Part shown: piece by piece, positions 12,717-28,900 of the stretch
Position numbering within the stretch: the first letter of the stretch is position 1
How the letters are laid out: every line of letters starts with the position of its first letter
Assembly (NCBI GenBank): GCA_037039685.1
Contig: JAWNGF010000001.1
Coordinates: forward strand, 4,960,001-5,024,000
Reading direction: 5' to 3'
DNA: 64,000 bases
From: Ceratobasidium sp. AG-K
Taxonomy: Eukaryota; Basidiomycota; Agaricomycetes; Cantharellales; Ceratobasidiaceae
Program-made: the position numbers and the translations under genes
The notes under the pieces: model-generated
What the model was told of the DNA's origin: nothing
What the model saw: only the letters and a program-made list of their open reading frames with translations
Database searches by the model: none

Positions 12717-13517
12717 GTCGTAAGTATCGTAAGTAACGAGAAGGCCGCAGGTTGTCGCCGGCGACTAACAGACTGAAGTGAGTGGGAGGGATCAAGACTG
12801 AGCGAGAGCGTGCGCCCAGCATGCTTTTGTGGAAAGCCGTCCTTTGTCCCATTGTAATTGTCCGACGAGGGGTCAGCTTGTTTGGGCCTATCCTTGGTCA
12901 GTGAAATACAAATTATGTTGAGCTCTTCGCTAGTCCAAACACAGCCTAATTAAACACATCAACTGATGCCGCTTATGACTCCATCCGAGTCTATCAGAGC
13001 CAAGACCAGCAATTGACGCTCTAAAGAGAGGTTTCAGTCTCAAACGGCGCCTGCATCGCAAGTGGGTATATAATACGGGCGAATGTGTAGTGATATACTC
13101 CCGAAAACAGACATAAGCACCCGGGCCCGAAGAAGACCTAATGCCAATAAGGGACGCATAAAGGATGGTATTGTTACGTGTACAACATGTACCGGCTCAT
13201 TCTGAAATCCAAATATCCCCGTTCTCTCCCGTTCAGAATTCTCAAACAGACTGCGCAGAAGTGTCAACAAAATCTATTACAGCGTACACACTAAACCCAG
13301 ATCAAACAAAAATTCATAGAAAGAAAGCATAGCACGAATCATATAAAATATGTACAACGGCTCGTCATGAGCTCATGCACCCTCTAGGCCTATCCACAAT
13401 ACACCAGGCGTCCGTGCCTACATAATGGTGCTACCATATCCCGTCACAGTTGGCTCGGGGCCACCGAACCCTATAGCAAAATAGAATTAGCAAGACACGT
13501 AAATCCAGCGGTGGGGG
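12717..13517. other. intergenic, no gene seen
   Basis: 800 bp between the PRM1 start and the end of the Zn2Cys6 gene, both minus strand. Expected to hold the PRM1 promoter and the 3' UTR of its neighbour. I see no coding signature. Confidence 0.5.
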
Positions 13518-16500
13518 TTACCCACCAAGCTCAATAAACATATTCTTCCAATAATGCTGGTCCGAAGCAGTTGCCGTGGCGGTCTGCATGTTCCCATACA
13601 TGTGCGCGTACTGTTGGCCATTCCCTTGATGTTGCTGTTGCTGCTGAGGGTGCTGAGGATGCTGAGACATCATCTGCTGGTGTTGCATTTGCATCCCATT
13701 TCCATATGAATGTTGGTGCTGTTGCTGTTGTTGTTGTTGCTGCATTTCTTGGTTGTGTTCGTTCATATGTTGTGACATACCAGGGTGCGTCGGCAAATGC
13801 GGCGACGAAGGGAAAGAGGGGAAGATGTCGTCAGAGTATGGTACCACCCCGGTTGGTTGCTGTTGATACATCAACCCGTTCCCGTTCGGCATGCCAGCAC
13901 CGCCCACGGCGGGAGGTGTTTGAACAGGGAGCATCGTACTCGAGTGAGTTCCTGGTACGAGCGGGGGATGGTATGACGGGGGCGCATTAGGCTGTTCGCC
14001 CGAGTAACTTGGAGACGCTTGGCTGGGGGTTCCCTGGGACGTCCCTCCGGTCGACATGGCGTCCGAGTTGTCCTTGACCTTGCGTTCTCGTACAGCCTGA
14101 CGTGCCTTGGTAGCCATGTCCTTTGCGACCAGGCTCCGCAAGAACCGAGCGTGATAGGCCGCCGAGCCAGATGAGGAAGCGTGTATTGCGGCCTCTTGGT
14201 ACGCATCAGCCGTCGCGGAAATGAGATCATAGATCTTCTGCGTCGATGCGCCCTCGTCTAAATCTGACAGGGTCGGGGTGAGGTGCAAATCGGTGACGTT
14301 TTGTGGCCTTCGCAAAAGCTGAATCGGCACGATTAACATCTCGCTCTCAGGGGTTTAGCGTGCACGAACCTTGAGGAGGAACACTGCGGAATAGGCTGTC
14401 ATCACGGTAATACTATCCTGCCCGTAACGCTGGCAGCCCAACATCAGCTGACGGGAAACAGTAGCCAGGGTATTGAACTTACCAGCATTCCCACAGGTGC
14501 GAAGTCATTGACAACAATTTGAAGAGTCTGGACCGCGCTGGTGTAGCACGCGGACAGGGCGTGTAAACTCGCGCTTGCACGCGTTGTCTGCATGAAGGTC
14601 AGACAAATTATACAAGATCTAGAACGCCGGCTTACTGATGCCATCGAAGACTGCAGCCCAAAACTGTTGAGAAACATTCTGACGTGCAACCGGAAGAACG
14701 TAAGCATCGAGAAATGGAACATTTGTCCCCCGGCTGGAGATTTCGATTCGTCAGAACAGTTTGAATGCGAATCGTCATTGCTCACCTTTCTTCATTTCAC
14801 CGTGCCAAAGATCCATCCATTGGGTTAGCTTGCTATTGCATCCTCGAAGGAGAATTTCATAGTTTACGTCGGCGTGGAGAAGCCCCGGTGCGCCCTTGTG
14901 CAAGTAAAATACGTCCGTCGTCTCAGCCTATTCGAAACTGGTCAGGGATATTCGGCTCAACCATCGAGGGTGTGACCTACCGCGATCCTACGAAGCTGCA
15001 CAAATGCACATATGATCACGTCTTCTGGGCGAATAAAGTTGTCCTCATGCCAGTTGAGTGAATGGCGCACTAGATCGCACTGTGAACTCAATGTCAGACC
15101 TAGTTCCAAACAAGGAACGTGATAGTTGTACAAACCTCAGGAAGCATCCATTGACGTCCTGTCTGCATAGCCAGCGAACGGTCGTGCACAAAAAGCACCA
15201 GATATGTGCGCTCCCTGTTCCGCCGCTCGCGCTTCTGCAGCTCAGTTTCCCCTTCGGGAGGCTTGGCCAGGTACCTGTTAAGACCCAGTTCCACGGCCAT
15301 GCGGCTCGCCTAAAACCGGAGGTGGTCAGATGGGGGTCGGCGACAGAGATTTTAGGACTCACATAGCCGATATAGGTATAGGTCCTCTACAGAGCCCATT
15401 TAGCAAGGTTGCCACAGGGTGGCAAGTAACTTACAGTATCCTCTGGTTCTTTCCAATAAGTCATGCAAGCGAAAGCTTGTACAATCTCGACGCGCTTCCA
15501 TTGGTCCGCAAACGCCTTGACCACAAACTCGTTTGCGATCCGCTGGGTCTGCTTGAACAACTCAGGCTTCCAGAACTTGCACCCTGCCATGATTAGGCAT
15601 GTGAACAAAAAGGGGCATCGCGACCTGACATAGGGTACGGTGTGGAGCACGGGGTCGAACAAGTTGATGAACGGATTTAGGCGAAGGAATACACTGCAAG
15701 GGGAGCGAGTTAGATGGCAAGTTGGCATCGCACAGATGTCTCACTTACAGATCAAACAGCACTTTTGCCTGGGCCTCGTCCATCAGCCCCGCCGCAATCG
15801 GATCCTTGGGTTCAGGAATGAGGGGAGTGACACTCGTGGTAGTGCTCGCTACAGACGTCTGTCGGTTATCCATCGGTTTCTGGTCGTCAGGAGAGCGGCC
15901 TCCTTCTGTTTCTGCTGGATTGAGAATGGTCCGGAAGAACGAGTTGCGACGATTCTCACGAGCGAGTAGACGGGCTGGAAATAGCCCATCATCAGAGGGC
16001 TCTTTATCGTCATCGTCCTCGTCGTCCTCGGCCTCCATGACATGGGATGGAGAGTCAGGGCCAGATGTCTTTACTTGGACTGGAGCCGGCTTGCTGGGTG
16101 TTCCCCCAGCAAGATTGGCCGCCGATGGAGGCTCAGTGGCAGTCGGCGTCGTCGAAGTAGACATCACAGACGCGCTCTTGAGGCTGGGGTCCATGAACCC
16201 ATCACTATTACCGGCAAAGGCAAAATCGGTCGAGGTACGAGATCCCGAGATCGGGTACGGTGCCTGCGCAACCTGGGACTTTTTACGCTCGTTGTTCAGG
16301 CCCTTTTCGATGCGTCGAAGCATCTTGGATGCCTCGGATAGTCTTTGTTCCAGATTGTCAGTAATGTATTCAGCTCACGAGCGAAGGGTGCGCACTTGGA
16401 TCCCGGTTTGCGACCCCGGCGATGCTTCTCGAAGACGCACCTAGCAAGGGAGCAGTGGTCAATACTCGGCGACTTATGAGATGTTCATATACTCACTCAA

Positions 16501-16810
16501 GGTTGCCTCGTTTGCATCGTTGACATTGAGTTTGACCATCGTCCGCGCCGATGCAGCGCATCTACCAAAGCTGTTAGAATTTGCGAGATTGAAGACCGGA
16601 TACTAACAAACCTTTGCAGCTCGGCATACCGTGCACGCACGCGCCTGAGATCACCGGAGGTGGGGTTCTACGGTTAGTTTGGTCGAAGATGAATTAAAGC
16701 GATGCACGGACCCCTCGTTGGACTTGAGGCCTGGACGACCTGGCGTCGTCTACGTCAGGAGAGGCAGAGGGACCCGCCACCGAGGCATCAGGTTGTTGTT
16801 CGATGTCCAT
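13518..16810 (-). CDS. Zn2Cys6 fungal-specific transcription factor with Q-rich tail
   Basis: Nuclear DNA-binding regulator; target genes unknown. The start ATG is at 16810 (MDIEQQPDASVAGPSASPDV). Splicing three short exons builds a complete zinc cluster: ACTVCRAAKMRC, then TQCQRCKRGNLEC (six Cys spaced C-x2-C-x6-C ... C-x2-C-x6-C), followed by a basic linker (EKHRRGRKPGSK) and a coiled-coil-like stretch. An acidic/Ser-rich segment (EDDEDDDDKEPSDDGLF) precedes the fungal-specific regulatory domain: FLRLNPFINLFDPVLHTVPY, CLIMAGCKFWKPELF, FACMTYWKEPEDT, GYASRMAVELGLNRYL and RNRERTYLVLFVHDRSLAMQ. The C-terminus is rich in Gln, His and Met with uninterrupted Gln runs (13.6-13.76 kb), a common activation-domain composition. 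About a dozen introns. Confidence 0.87.
13621..13760. repeat. CAG/CAA-type microsatellite coding for poly-Gln
   Basis: Runs of tgttgctgttgctgctg-type triplets on the plus strand encode Gln runs of the minus-strand transcription factor, mixed with His/Met codons. Mixed CAG and CAA codons slow, but do not abolish, slippage. Confidence 0.8.
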
Positions 16811-19345
16811 GCCGGAGGAGGCCGGATAACTAATTTGAAGAGCGGAGATGTGGGAGGAACGGGGGGAGAACGGTTACTAGAGCAGAGCCGGGGTGTAGTT
16901 AAGAGTAGAGTGGGCGGCTGACTGGTTGAGCCTTCGCCCCCCTCCACTGCCGAACGCTATGCTCGATTGATAGCACTGAGTGCTGACCTCGGTTTGACTG
17001 TGGGAAGAACTGGTACGCTGGTTGTCCCTAAAGTCTGATGGATCTCCACACATCCAGTGGATCTATTGAAGGCACATGTTTCTATCACCTTTCTTCAAGT
17101 CTTCCCTAGGGGACCCGTGCAGGGTGAAGACCGGCCGGTTAGTAACCTCTAGTTCGGGTCAGGACTCCCAATTGGCGCCACTCCGAGATACGCATTTCAG
17201 CCTGGACAAACGCCCCACCATGACCCACCCACGACATTCGAATCCGCGACGAACATGAAGTCGTCGAACATAAAGCTATGATACACCAAGCGCGCTACCT
17301 TGACTCTCTAGTCTCTACCTGGCAAACCTTACTTGCCGTTGTCTGACGTGGCATGCCTGACACGAAGCTCCTGCCCCAGCTTCAACAATCGAGTAGATAT
17401 CCCTCTGTTATCTCAGCTCCACATGCTTGAAGCGGCACATTCCGGGTACAAGGTTGACGGTTGCTCCTTCATCCCCGCTGTCGGATATACCCGCACGAGA
17501 TTATGGCTGCCCACCTGCAATTGGACCACCTTGCACACCGGTTGCCCTGCAAATAATTGACTAGCGTTCGCGTCATCGGGAAAGCCTAAAGAGTCAAACG
17601 ACCCCGATGGCCAGGCCGGGTAGAAGGTACCCGGGTATCGTGGAGAATTTTCATGTCCATCACTTCTTGATGGTGCTCAATTTGGCAAGCCGTACCTAGC
17701 GCTCAATCCGCTCACTGCTCGCCCGAGTCCGATGAGTTACCGGCACGCGAGTTTATCCGCTCATAGTGGCAACTGTTGAACAGCCATTCATACGACTGAA
17801 CCAGCATCGAACTTATTGACGCAGGATAGAGCATAAACGAACAAGGCCCTGCCGTATTATCTCTCATTCAGTGAGCCACAAATTTAAAGCTTGCAACCTA
17901 TGCTTCATGTAATATTGACTGCAGCGCACAGCAAATAGGACCCGCTTGGTTCTCCGCCGACACAAGAATAGATGCAAACACCCGGATCATATCTCCGGGC
18001 CTGGAGTCAGTTCTGCCCGAGCGACCACGCTATCCAGCCCAGGACAGCGTACACATGATTCGCAGTGCGCTCTACTCCCTGGCCGACACAATCCTACCAG
18101 CTTACGTCGACCCAATCCTTCTTCATGATGTATGCTTGTATGCTGAAAATACCACATCTCGTTTCCTACTCTTTCCGATCCAACCCTGTCGAACAGAGGA
18201 ATGCACACCTCGTATTCGTCCGAGCAAGGGGAGCTTCCCCATGATGCCATACGCTGTATCTGATCGGTATGGGTATCACGATCATTCGGTGGTATCCACG
18301 AAACTAGGCGATGAGTTCCTGTGATCTAGGCTCGACACATGGGAAGGAAGGAGTGTGCGGAACGATATGCATACAAGCTTGCGGAACACGTTGTAGCCGA
18401 CGTCTATGATATTGGGGTCGTTGTATTGAGGGGAGGGGGGAGGGCCATTTTCCCACCCCTATACTTCAGAGGGGTGTGATACAGTTGATTGCAAGCCAAA
18501 GTGAAAGCGCAAAAAATGTGAAGTTGGAAACCACCGGTAATGGATCGGTACCGCTGAAATATGACATTTGACAAGGCAATACATATCGTGGGATCAACGA
18601 GGTAAACGTGGTTTCAGACAGGGGAGAGTTTGTGTGGTCTCAGTGTATCAGGGACGAACAAGTAGTTCCCATCGCCTGGGCCGAACTCAAATACGCCGAG
18701 AAAATTGGGATTTCCGAATCTCGACCAAGGGGGACTCGAAATGGTGAAGCGTCAACCGAATATCTGTTGTGTGCAGCATTGTGATTGAATAGTATGAAAT
18801 ATGATCATGTCGTCAAGTAGTAATAGGAATATGGTTTGTTCTTCGTGCACTGTATAGCGGTAGGTTTGATGAGCTATGAGACTCATTGCATGGGGAGAAC
18901 TGAGATCGAGTAGGTACTCCTAACATTTAAGACCCCCAGACTTGGAGGATCTAGCCGATCATATCGAGGGCGCCCAGTCGGCCATTCCTGTAAAGCAGGG
19001 AGCCGAGTAAGCCAGTGGGTAGTACGGAATATCCGACTCGGAGCAGGTGACTGGGTGACTGGAGAAATGATGTGGGCGGGCGCATGTAGGCGCGAAAGGA
19101 TTGATCGGTGAAAGGATTCCGTTTGAAATGTACAAGAACTGTGGATCTGAGCGCAACATTGTCTCGGTTACAGTAACGGGTACTAACACGGAAGGCATAT
19201 CACTACATGGGTCTGGGCGCTGACTTATCAGAATGGCAAGTGGGCACCCACCCAAACGCCCGGCGCTTGCGAGCCGTCACGTGCCTGCTGTTGCTTGGGA
19301 GCCGCATCGCCACCACCCGTGACTTTCGTCGGCCAGCACCGCAAC
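16811..19345. other. 2.5 kb intergenic, no recognisable gene
   Basis: Lies between two divergent genes (Zn2Cys6 factor minus, CEF1 plus) and so contains both promoters. Short frames exist on both strands (for example 18055-18324 plus and 18959-19255 minus), but none shows a known domain or supportive intron structure. A G-rich/C-rich patch is at about 18430-18460. No transposon ends or tandem arrays seen. Confidence 0.5.
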
Positions 19346-22252
<2,907 letters not shown>

Positions 22253-22347
22253 ACTTGGTATTCTCGCTGCTTCCCCGTTGTTATATGTTTTATTTCGCTG
22301 TAATTCCATAAATACGACCGTAAACGACGTAGTTGATCGACTTGACG

Positions 22348-24870
22348 TCAAAGTTCAGGGCTACCAGGCTCAGACCCTAGGCTTTCTGAAATGGTAGGCG
22401 AACTGGGTACCTCTATCTCCTCTGGAGCGTCCTCAAGCGTACGAACTACCCTTTCTGTCCATCTCAGCCGGCAATCGATGTCGTCTTCTCCTCGCACATT
22501 GAGATCGTTGAATCTAAGCGCCCATGGTAGATAGACCCGGCCTCCTCCCTCGAACAAGTCGTGCAACTCGGGGCTCTTGACAAGCTAACCCACGATAAAT
22601 CAATTCGCCCGACCGTCACATCACAACACTCCCACGTACCTTGACCTGTCCGCCGCTCTGTTCCCCGGGCTGGAAAACTTCCAGGTACTGCTCGATTATG
22701 AGCCATTGAAGAAGCTTATCCCACATGTCCAACGTGGGCTCCCTTTTGTTGTTGGGGCCTGGGGGAGTAAATCGGTGAAATAACGTTCGCGCTAATTCCT
22801 TCCGCCCCTTCAGTAGCTCTGGTCTGTTCTCGCAAAAGCGCAAGACCCGGATCGCGACCGACGTTACATCCAGACTCGGATGTGGACTGATCATTCCATC
22901 ACAGACATCGCAGCAGCGTGGACGATTTCGCGAGGAGCTCCATGCGAAATGTTTGTCACCAAAGTGACTGAGCAATGAGCGGCGTCGGCAATTGGTCGTA
23001 GTGACGAGTAGCAGTAAGGCCAGGAGGTTGTGGGTCTCGTATGCTGTCGTCTGGGGGACTACGAAAGCATCTCCGAAGGAATATACTATAAGAGCCTGAA
23101 TCAGCCACGACACCAAAACGAAAGAAACGCGCATACATAATAGGCATGTAGCATCGAGTCCGTCGCGTCCCGCCCGGCCTGTCTCTTGCATATAACCATC
23201 CATTCCAGACGCCGGAAGCCCTGTGTGGACTACAAAACGTACTGCGTTCAAGGTTTAACATCACTCAACCAGGGAAACGATCAAGGACTTGCCATCGGAC
23301 TTATGAGTTCCATTGCTGAGAGCATTCTGAGTTGTACGTCAACCGGGACCATAATATTTAAGTAATACGTGTAGACGACGTACCGTGGAGACCAGAACCT
23401 GTACCGATGGGTCGTTTTTCTTCCATAAGGAGAGAATCCTGATTCCGGCCTCGGAGGCACCTTGTTCGCTATTGTACGCCTCGGCCCCTATGCCCCTCAT
23501 CCTATCCAACCCATTGAATTCTTCAGGCATCGGTAAAGCGTAGGGGGGACCAACGCACCTCAGCAGCTTGGCAAACCGTGCGCACCCTTCCTTGGTCCTA
23601 CAGAACACTAGTCCTGCTCCACCCGGGTAGACGTGCTTTGCCAGCCGGACCACCGGTGTCAGCTGCGACTTTTCCTTCGGGGTCGGTTCATTAGTTTTGT
23701 CCTGCTTGTCATCGCCCTTGGACATCTTGGGAAGGATTTCATAATACAGGTTAGGCCGGTCCAGAGGGAACATGTGGGGGGGAGATGTGATACCAAGGGC
23801 GGTACTAAGCATCTGTACTGTGGTCGGCGACACGGAGGCGGAAAGAACTGTCAAAGGAATTGTTGGGTATTTCTGACGGAGGTTCGGGAGGTGGACTAGC
23901 TGCGAGGTTCCAGATAAGTGATTCGTCGGTTGGTTAGAGAAAAGTGTGTACCGTTTGGTATTTAGGGAGCTGGTTGATTAATTAGACACACCAAACACCG
24001 ACATCTAGGTATGAGACTTACCAGCATGTGAACTTCATCGAACACGAATCGTTTAACCAAGCCTTTGTCGCACAATCCAGATAGGATCGTATGGAATTTG
24101 CTATCGGGGTATTCGAGCTGATGCGGCGTGGCAAGCCATACCTGGGGAAGAAGGTCGAGGTTCTGGATTCCACGAGCAAAACGCTGATCTTGTTCATCTA
24201 ATTCTTGTGCTGCATTGGGAGTGTTGGATCTGTACCGACTGAGAGACACTCATATTAGTCTGAAATGAATGGACGGAACAAAGAGAGCTTACCCCTCAGC
24301 TGCGATGCCACAATCTCGCAACCTGGCAAGCTCTTGTTTGATAATTGCAACGCGAGGGATGAATACGACGGTGATTTTGCCCCGAGATGGCCGTAGAATG
24401 GCGGGTAGCTATCTCGATTATTGAGAGCCTGCACCGCTTCTGCTCGTAGTTGTCACTTGCCTCGTATAGGAGCGACTTGCCAGCTCCCGTGGCAGCAATC
24501 ACAAACTGGTCTTTCCCAGGATTCTTTGCAATATCGTCGATAACGGCCTGTTGCTTTAAGGAGAGTAAGTGATGAGTGACGATGGAGGGGGTGGGATATT
24601 ATACGTACCATCGGGTGAAGTTTGGCTATTTGAAGAATCCTACATTCTTCCGAGTATGGGTCGTTCGTGACACGCTCCTTTGCACGCGGGTCGGTTGAAC
24701 GATATATGCGGTGTCGGGTGCTCGAAGATGGCTGTTGTATTGGCTATGACAAAGGTCAATTACAAAATCGCAGCTCCTGAGACTCCGATTCATACCCGAC
24801 CAAGGACATTCTGGGTATCGCGGGGACGAGATGGACCGCCTTGAGATTCTGAGGTTCGGGAGGGAGGCAT
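22348..24870 (-). CDS. RecQ-like ATP-dependent DNA helicase, atypical
   Basis: Superfamily 2 DNA helicase of RecQ type. The start is at 24870 (MPPSRTSESQGGPSRPRDTQ). Motifs in order: Q-motif region LHPMQQAVIDDIAKN; Walker A AATGAGKSLLYE; Ia KITVVFIPRVAIIKQELARL; II FVFDEVH (DEVH instead of DEAH); III VLSASVSP (SAS instead of SAT); IV AGLVFCRTKEGCARF; V VLVSTNALSNGTHKSD; VI YMQETGRAGRDG. A zinc-binding segment follows (TNCRRRSLLSHFGDKHF, then CCDVCDG). The aromatic-rich loop normally found just after motif II (SEWGHDFR) is missing: an 18-nt micro-exon (23952-23969, LPKYQT) leads straight to LVHLPNLRQKYPTIP. The intron at 23242-23292 has a GC donor. Basidiomycetes often carry expanded RecQ-like families; this looks like such a divergent member rather than the BLM/SGS1 ortholog. 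Confidence 0.85.
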
Positions 24871-25036
24871 GGTGCTTGTGATAGCGAGAGACAAAGCGTG
24901 GCGAGCCAGGTGTGGTCGTCGATCAAGCACGTGCCTTCAGAGGGATAACTCTTGCATAAGAAACAAAAAGTCCAGCCAGTACAGTACAGCGACACGAGCT
25001 TTACTATGGCAAGGTTCTCGTGTCGGATTTTTGCAT

Positions 25037-25865
25037 TTAATAGCCACGTCCACGCCCTCCGCCAAACCCACCACGTCCTCCTCCTCCTCGGGAGAAGCCT
25101 CGGCCGCCAGAGCTTCCCCTGCCTCCGCGCATGCCCCTTCCCCCGCCACCAAATCCTCGTCCCCCAGGTGCAAATCCTCCACGCCCGCCTCGAGGTGCTC
25201 CTCTCCCGCCTCTCCCTGCCCCTCCCCTTCCTCGCTCTAAACGCAATGTCAACTCTTTGGCTCTCAGAGCTGCAATTAGACTTACTTCAACTGAAACGTA
25301 GCAGCCGGTGTTAGTCCTGATATTAAACATGAAGGAGTAAACTTGTACTTACTCTTTCCGCCGACAATCTTGGGCTTGGGCAGGAACCGCTCGATGGGGA
25401 GCAGCTTTTGGTCGGACACATACACCTTGTCGCCCTTTTTGAAGCTAGCGGCTACCATTCCTGGTTCCATCTTGATGGAAAAGTAGACTTCATTGACCGG
25501 TCCTAGAATCTCATCGACCTTGCCAATCTGGGATTTATTTTGTAGGTAGATGGGCGCATTGAAGTGGGGGACTTTGTCAGGCATGAGCGAGGAGCAGAGC
25601 ATCTCGTCTTCGACTGCGTGAACAAAAGAGCCGAGCTCTGAATCATACGATATTAACCTGATATAACGTAGGTATGGGTTCATACGACATACCCAAAACG
25701 GTCTCTGGTGGTCCTTCGTCCCGCCTTTGGAATCCACCTCGACCACCGCCCCTTCCACCTAGTTAATTCACGAATAAGTGAATTAACCAAATTCAGAGTT
25801 TACTAACCTCCTCGACCGCCTCGATCGCCGCCTCGCCCACCTCTGCCAAATCCTCCTCTGTTCAT
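25037..25865 (-). CDS. GAR1: H/ACA snoRNP subunit GAR1
   Basis: Nucleolar subunit of the H/ACA ribonucleoprotein that pseudouridylates rRNA and snRNA. The start ATG is at 25865, in an exon of about 19 codons ([17 protein letters not shown]). The conserved core follows: [60 protein letters not shown] and [19 protein letters not shown]. It is flanked on both sides by glycine/arginine-rich domains, the C-terminal one ending GGGRGRGY*, as in yeast and human GAR1. Four exons. It is transcribed divergently from UTP21 across a 117 bp gap. Confidence 0.95.
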
Positions 25866-25982
25866 TTCGGCGAGCTGTTGTGATGGAAGGAGAAGAAATT
25901 GACTCGGCGCTTAATTTCTACTCAGCTGTTTGATCGCCTTGTAAATTTAGCACAGCCACCTACGTGCAATCGAATTTCTGCC
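25866..25982. promoter_or_regulatory. 117 bp bidirectional promoter of GAR1 and UTP21
   Basis: The two start codons lie 117 bp apart on opposite strands, so both promoters and 5' UTRs must fit here. No TATA box is obvious. Inferred from geometry only. Confidence 0.6.
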
Positions 25983-28900
25983 ATGTCCACCACCGAGGTC
26001 ATGACGGAGCAAGTTTCGCTCGAGCGCCCGCGAAAAAAGCCCAAAAAGGCGCAGAAAAAAATAACTTCTGCCAGACCGACTCTCTTTGCTCCGTTCCGTG
26101 CTCTGGGAATCATCACGAACCATGTCCCATTTGCGATGCAGGCTCGCTCGTACAAGGGCAATTCCGAGGGACCTAAGCTTGTTGTCGTGACCTGCTTGGG
26201 CAAATCGTGGGCAATGTGGGAAGGCGGGAAACTTGGGCTGTTATTAGTTAGTGAGTACCTAACCGTGACCTCTGGTCGCATTGGCTAATCTTTTTAATTT
26301 GCTAGGTCCCGATGCCCCAATGAACATATCAGCTGTTACTCTTGATGAAACTTTTGTTTGGGCACTTGCTGGACCTCATGCTATCAAGTATACTCGTGGA
26401 AAGGAACTCGCGCGAGTGACAAATCCGCTTGGTACTTCACTGTCCTCGATGTTGCTCTTTGGCTCTCACTTGTTGTGCCTATCCTCTGATGGCGCGCATG
26501 CAATCGTTTGGGACAAAAATACTTTCGGTATGTCCTCTCTATCGGATTGACTCCCGCTCCTAATAAGTCCGGGCAACAGAGCTACAGGGGAAACTATCCT
26601 TCTCCGATGGCTTCACCGCGGCGCACATGCTTCACCCAGCAACATACCTAAACAAGGTACTGTTCGCTAGTTCGGACGGAAGCATGCAGCTGTGGAACAT
26701 CCGAACTGCGTATGTTGGCTCAATTCGTTGTATCTGTCATCTGGTACTTACACCGTCCATTCCATAGCACCTGCCTTCACACATTCCTCGCGACAAACCT
26801 GAGCACATTAGCTACTGGTAGTCCAATTACTACTTTGGCCCAGTCTCCCGCTGTGGACGTGATCGGTATTGGTTTTGCTTCGGGCGAATGCGTGCTCTAT
26901 GACATTCGTTCCGATGAACGAATCGTACGAGTCTTTATGGAAGGCGCAGGAGTTCGGGCAATTGCATTCCGGACAGGTATGTGTATACCGTAGTTGGCTG
27001 ATTACATCCTAATACGGTTGCACAGATGGACATCCCACATTGGCTACCGCTTCTGCTACCGGCCATATCGCACTATGGGACCTCAATGCTCAAGGCAGGC
27101 TCATGCACGTCGTCAAAGGCGCACATAGCAGCAGTATCTCAGCCATACAATGGATCCCAGGCCAACCTGTCATGGTCACATCGGGTGACGATAACAGCCT
27201 TAAAGTACTCCCTACGGTCAACCCCCTATACATTATTACTGACCGCGTTGTTTTTGTATAGCAATGGTTCTTTGAATCATCAGACGAGCCTCCTCGGCTC
27301 CTCAAGCACCGTTCTGGCCACCACGCTCCCCCACATTTGATTAGATACTATGGCGAAGACGGGAAACAAATTCTTACTGCGTCGAGAGACCGCAGTTTAC
27401 GCTATACTTCCGTTGTCCGGGACTCGCGCAGTTTTGAATTATCCCAAGGTGCTTCTACCAGCCTTCCCAGCCTAGCATATATCTAACTATCCCATGACAG
27501 GCGCACTTGAACAAAAAGCGACATCACTTGCAATTCCTGTATCGCAGCTCAAACTTCCAGCCATCACATCCCTTGCATACTCTTCCACCCGGTCCAAAGA
27601 CTGGGAAGACGTTCTCACTGCCCACACGGGTGAGACGTTTGCCCGGACATGGAGCGTGCGAGAAAAGAAACTTGGTAAATGGAGTATGGGAGGTGCCGAA
27701 CGCGCCAAGGGAGTTAGCGCGAAAGGAAGGGGCGTGGATGCGTCATTGGGTGCAATCAAGGTTAGCATTGGAGCCATCTATCCATCAGACTCCAGGTTAA
27801 CTGGCGGATAGGCTGTGTGTGTATCTGCATGCGGAAACTTTGGGTTCGTTGGGACGACCCAAGGCGTTGTGCAGTCGTACAACATGCAGAGTGGGCTGAA
27901 ACGAAGAACATATACAGTTGGCAAGCGGGAGACTGTGACCGGCGTCGTTGCGGACGCACTGAATAGGCTGATCGTTGCTAGTACCCTTAGCGGATCCATT
28001 CACGTACGTATTCTCAGCACGCATACCCAAATTGTGCACTCACCGTAGCTTAGTTCTTTGACTTTCATACGACTGCAAAACTAGAAGAGGTGGCACTAGG
28101 TTCGACGGCCGTGTCCATCGAGCTACAGCGGGATAGCGGGTTGCTGGCGATTATATGCGACGACCATGTAGTGAGAGTTCTAGATATCGAGACGCGAAAG
28201 GTCGTTCGTGAGCTGCGAGGATTCCAAGGCCGTGTATTGGACGTCGTATGTTCTAACCTGGATTTTGGTGGCCTACATGTTAACCCCATTTCGCTAGACA
28301 TTCTCGTACGATTCGCGATGGATTACGGTTACCTCGCTCGACAGTACCATCCGTACATTCGATATCCCTACCGGTCGGTTGATTGATGCGTTCAGGACGC
28401 CTAGTGTAGCTACCAGTGTCACCTGGTCGCCTTCTGGAGACTTTTTAGCGAGTGCACATGTGGATAGTGTTGGTGTATTTTTATGGTATGGGATATAATT
28501 GCTATCTGCAACGCATGCACGCTAACCAAAAGCATAGGACAAACAAGGCTCAGTATAGCGATGTGTCATTGCAAAGTGTCGCAGAGGGAGATGAAGTTGC
28601 GTTACTCCAGTTGCCGGGCATGCAGGGAGAGGACGAATCCGAAGGTAAACGATCTAAATAAGTTGACTGTTGCACAGCTCATTCCATTTACGTCTTAGAC
28701 CTGGACCTTGGCGAGATAGCTGAGCTATCCCTGGCAGATAGCACAAAGCGATCGTCGGGAAAGACCGATCAACTTGAAGGAGAGTTGGTAACCTTGACCG
28801 TCCTTCCTCGTTCCAAATGGCAAACACTGCTTAATCTCGAGGTCATTCAGGTAAGCTACTCTATTCGTTGACCTGAATGTTACTAAATGCATGCATCCGT

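Noticed and set aside
18055..18324. 89-codon plus-strand frame in the 2.5 kb gap
   Set aside because: No domain, no introns and no promoter or start context that sets it apart from chance.
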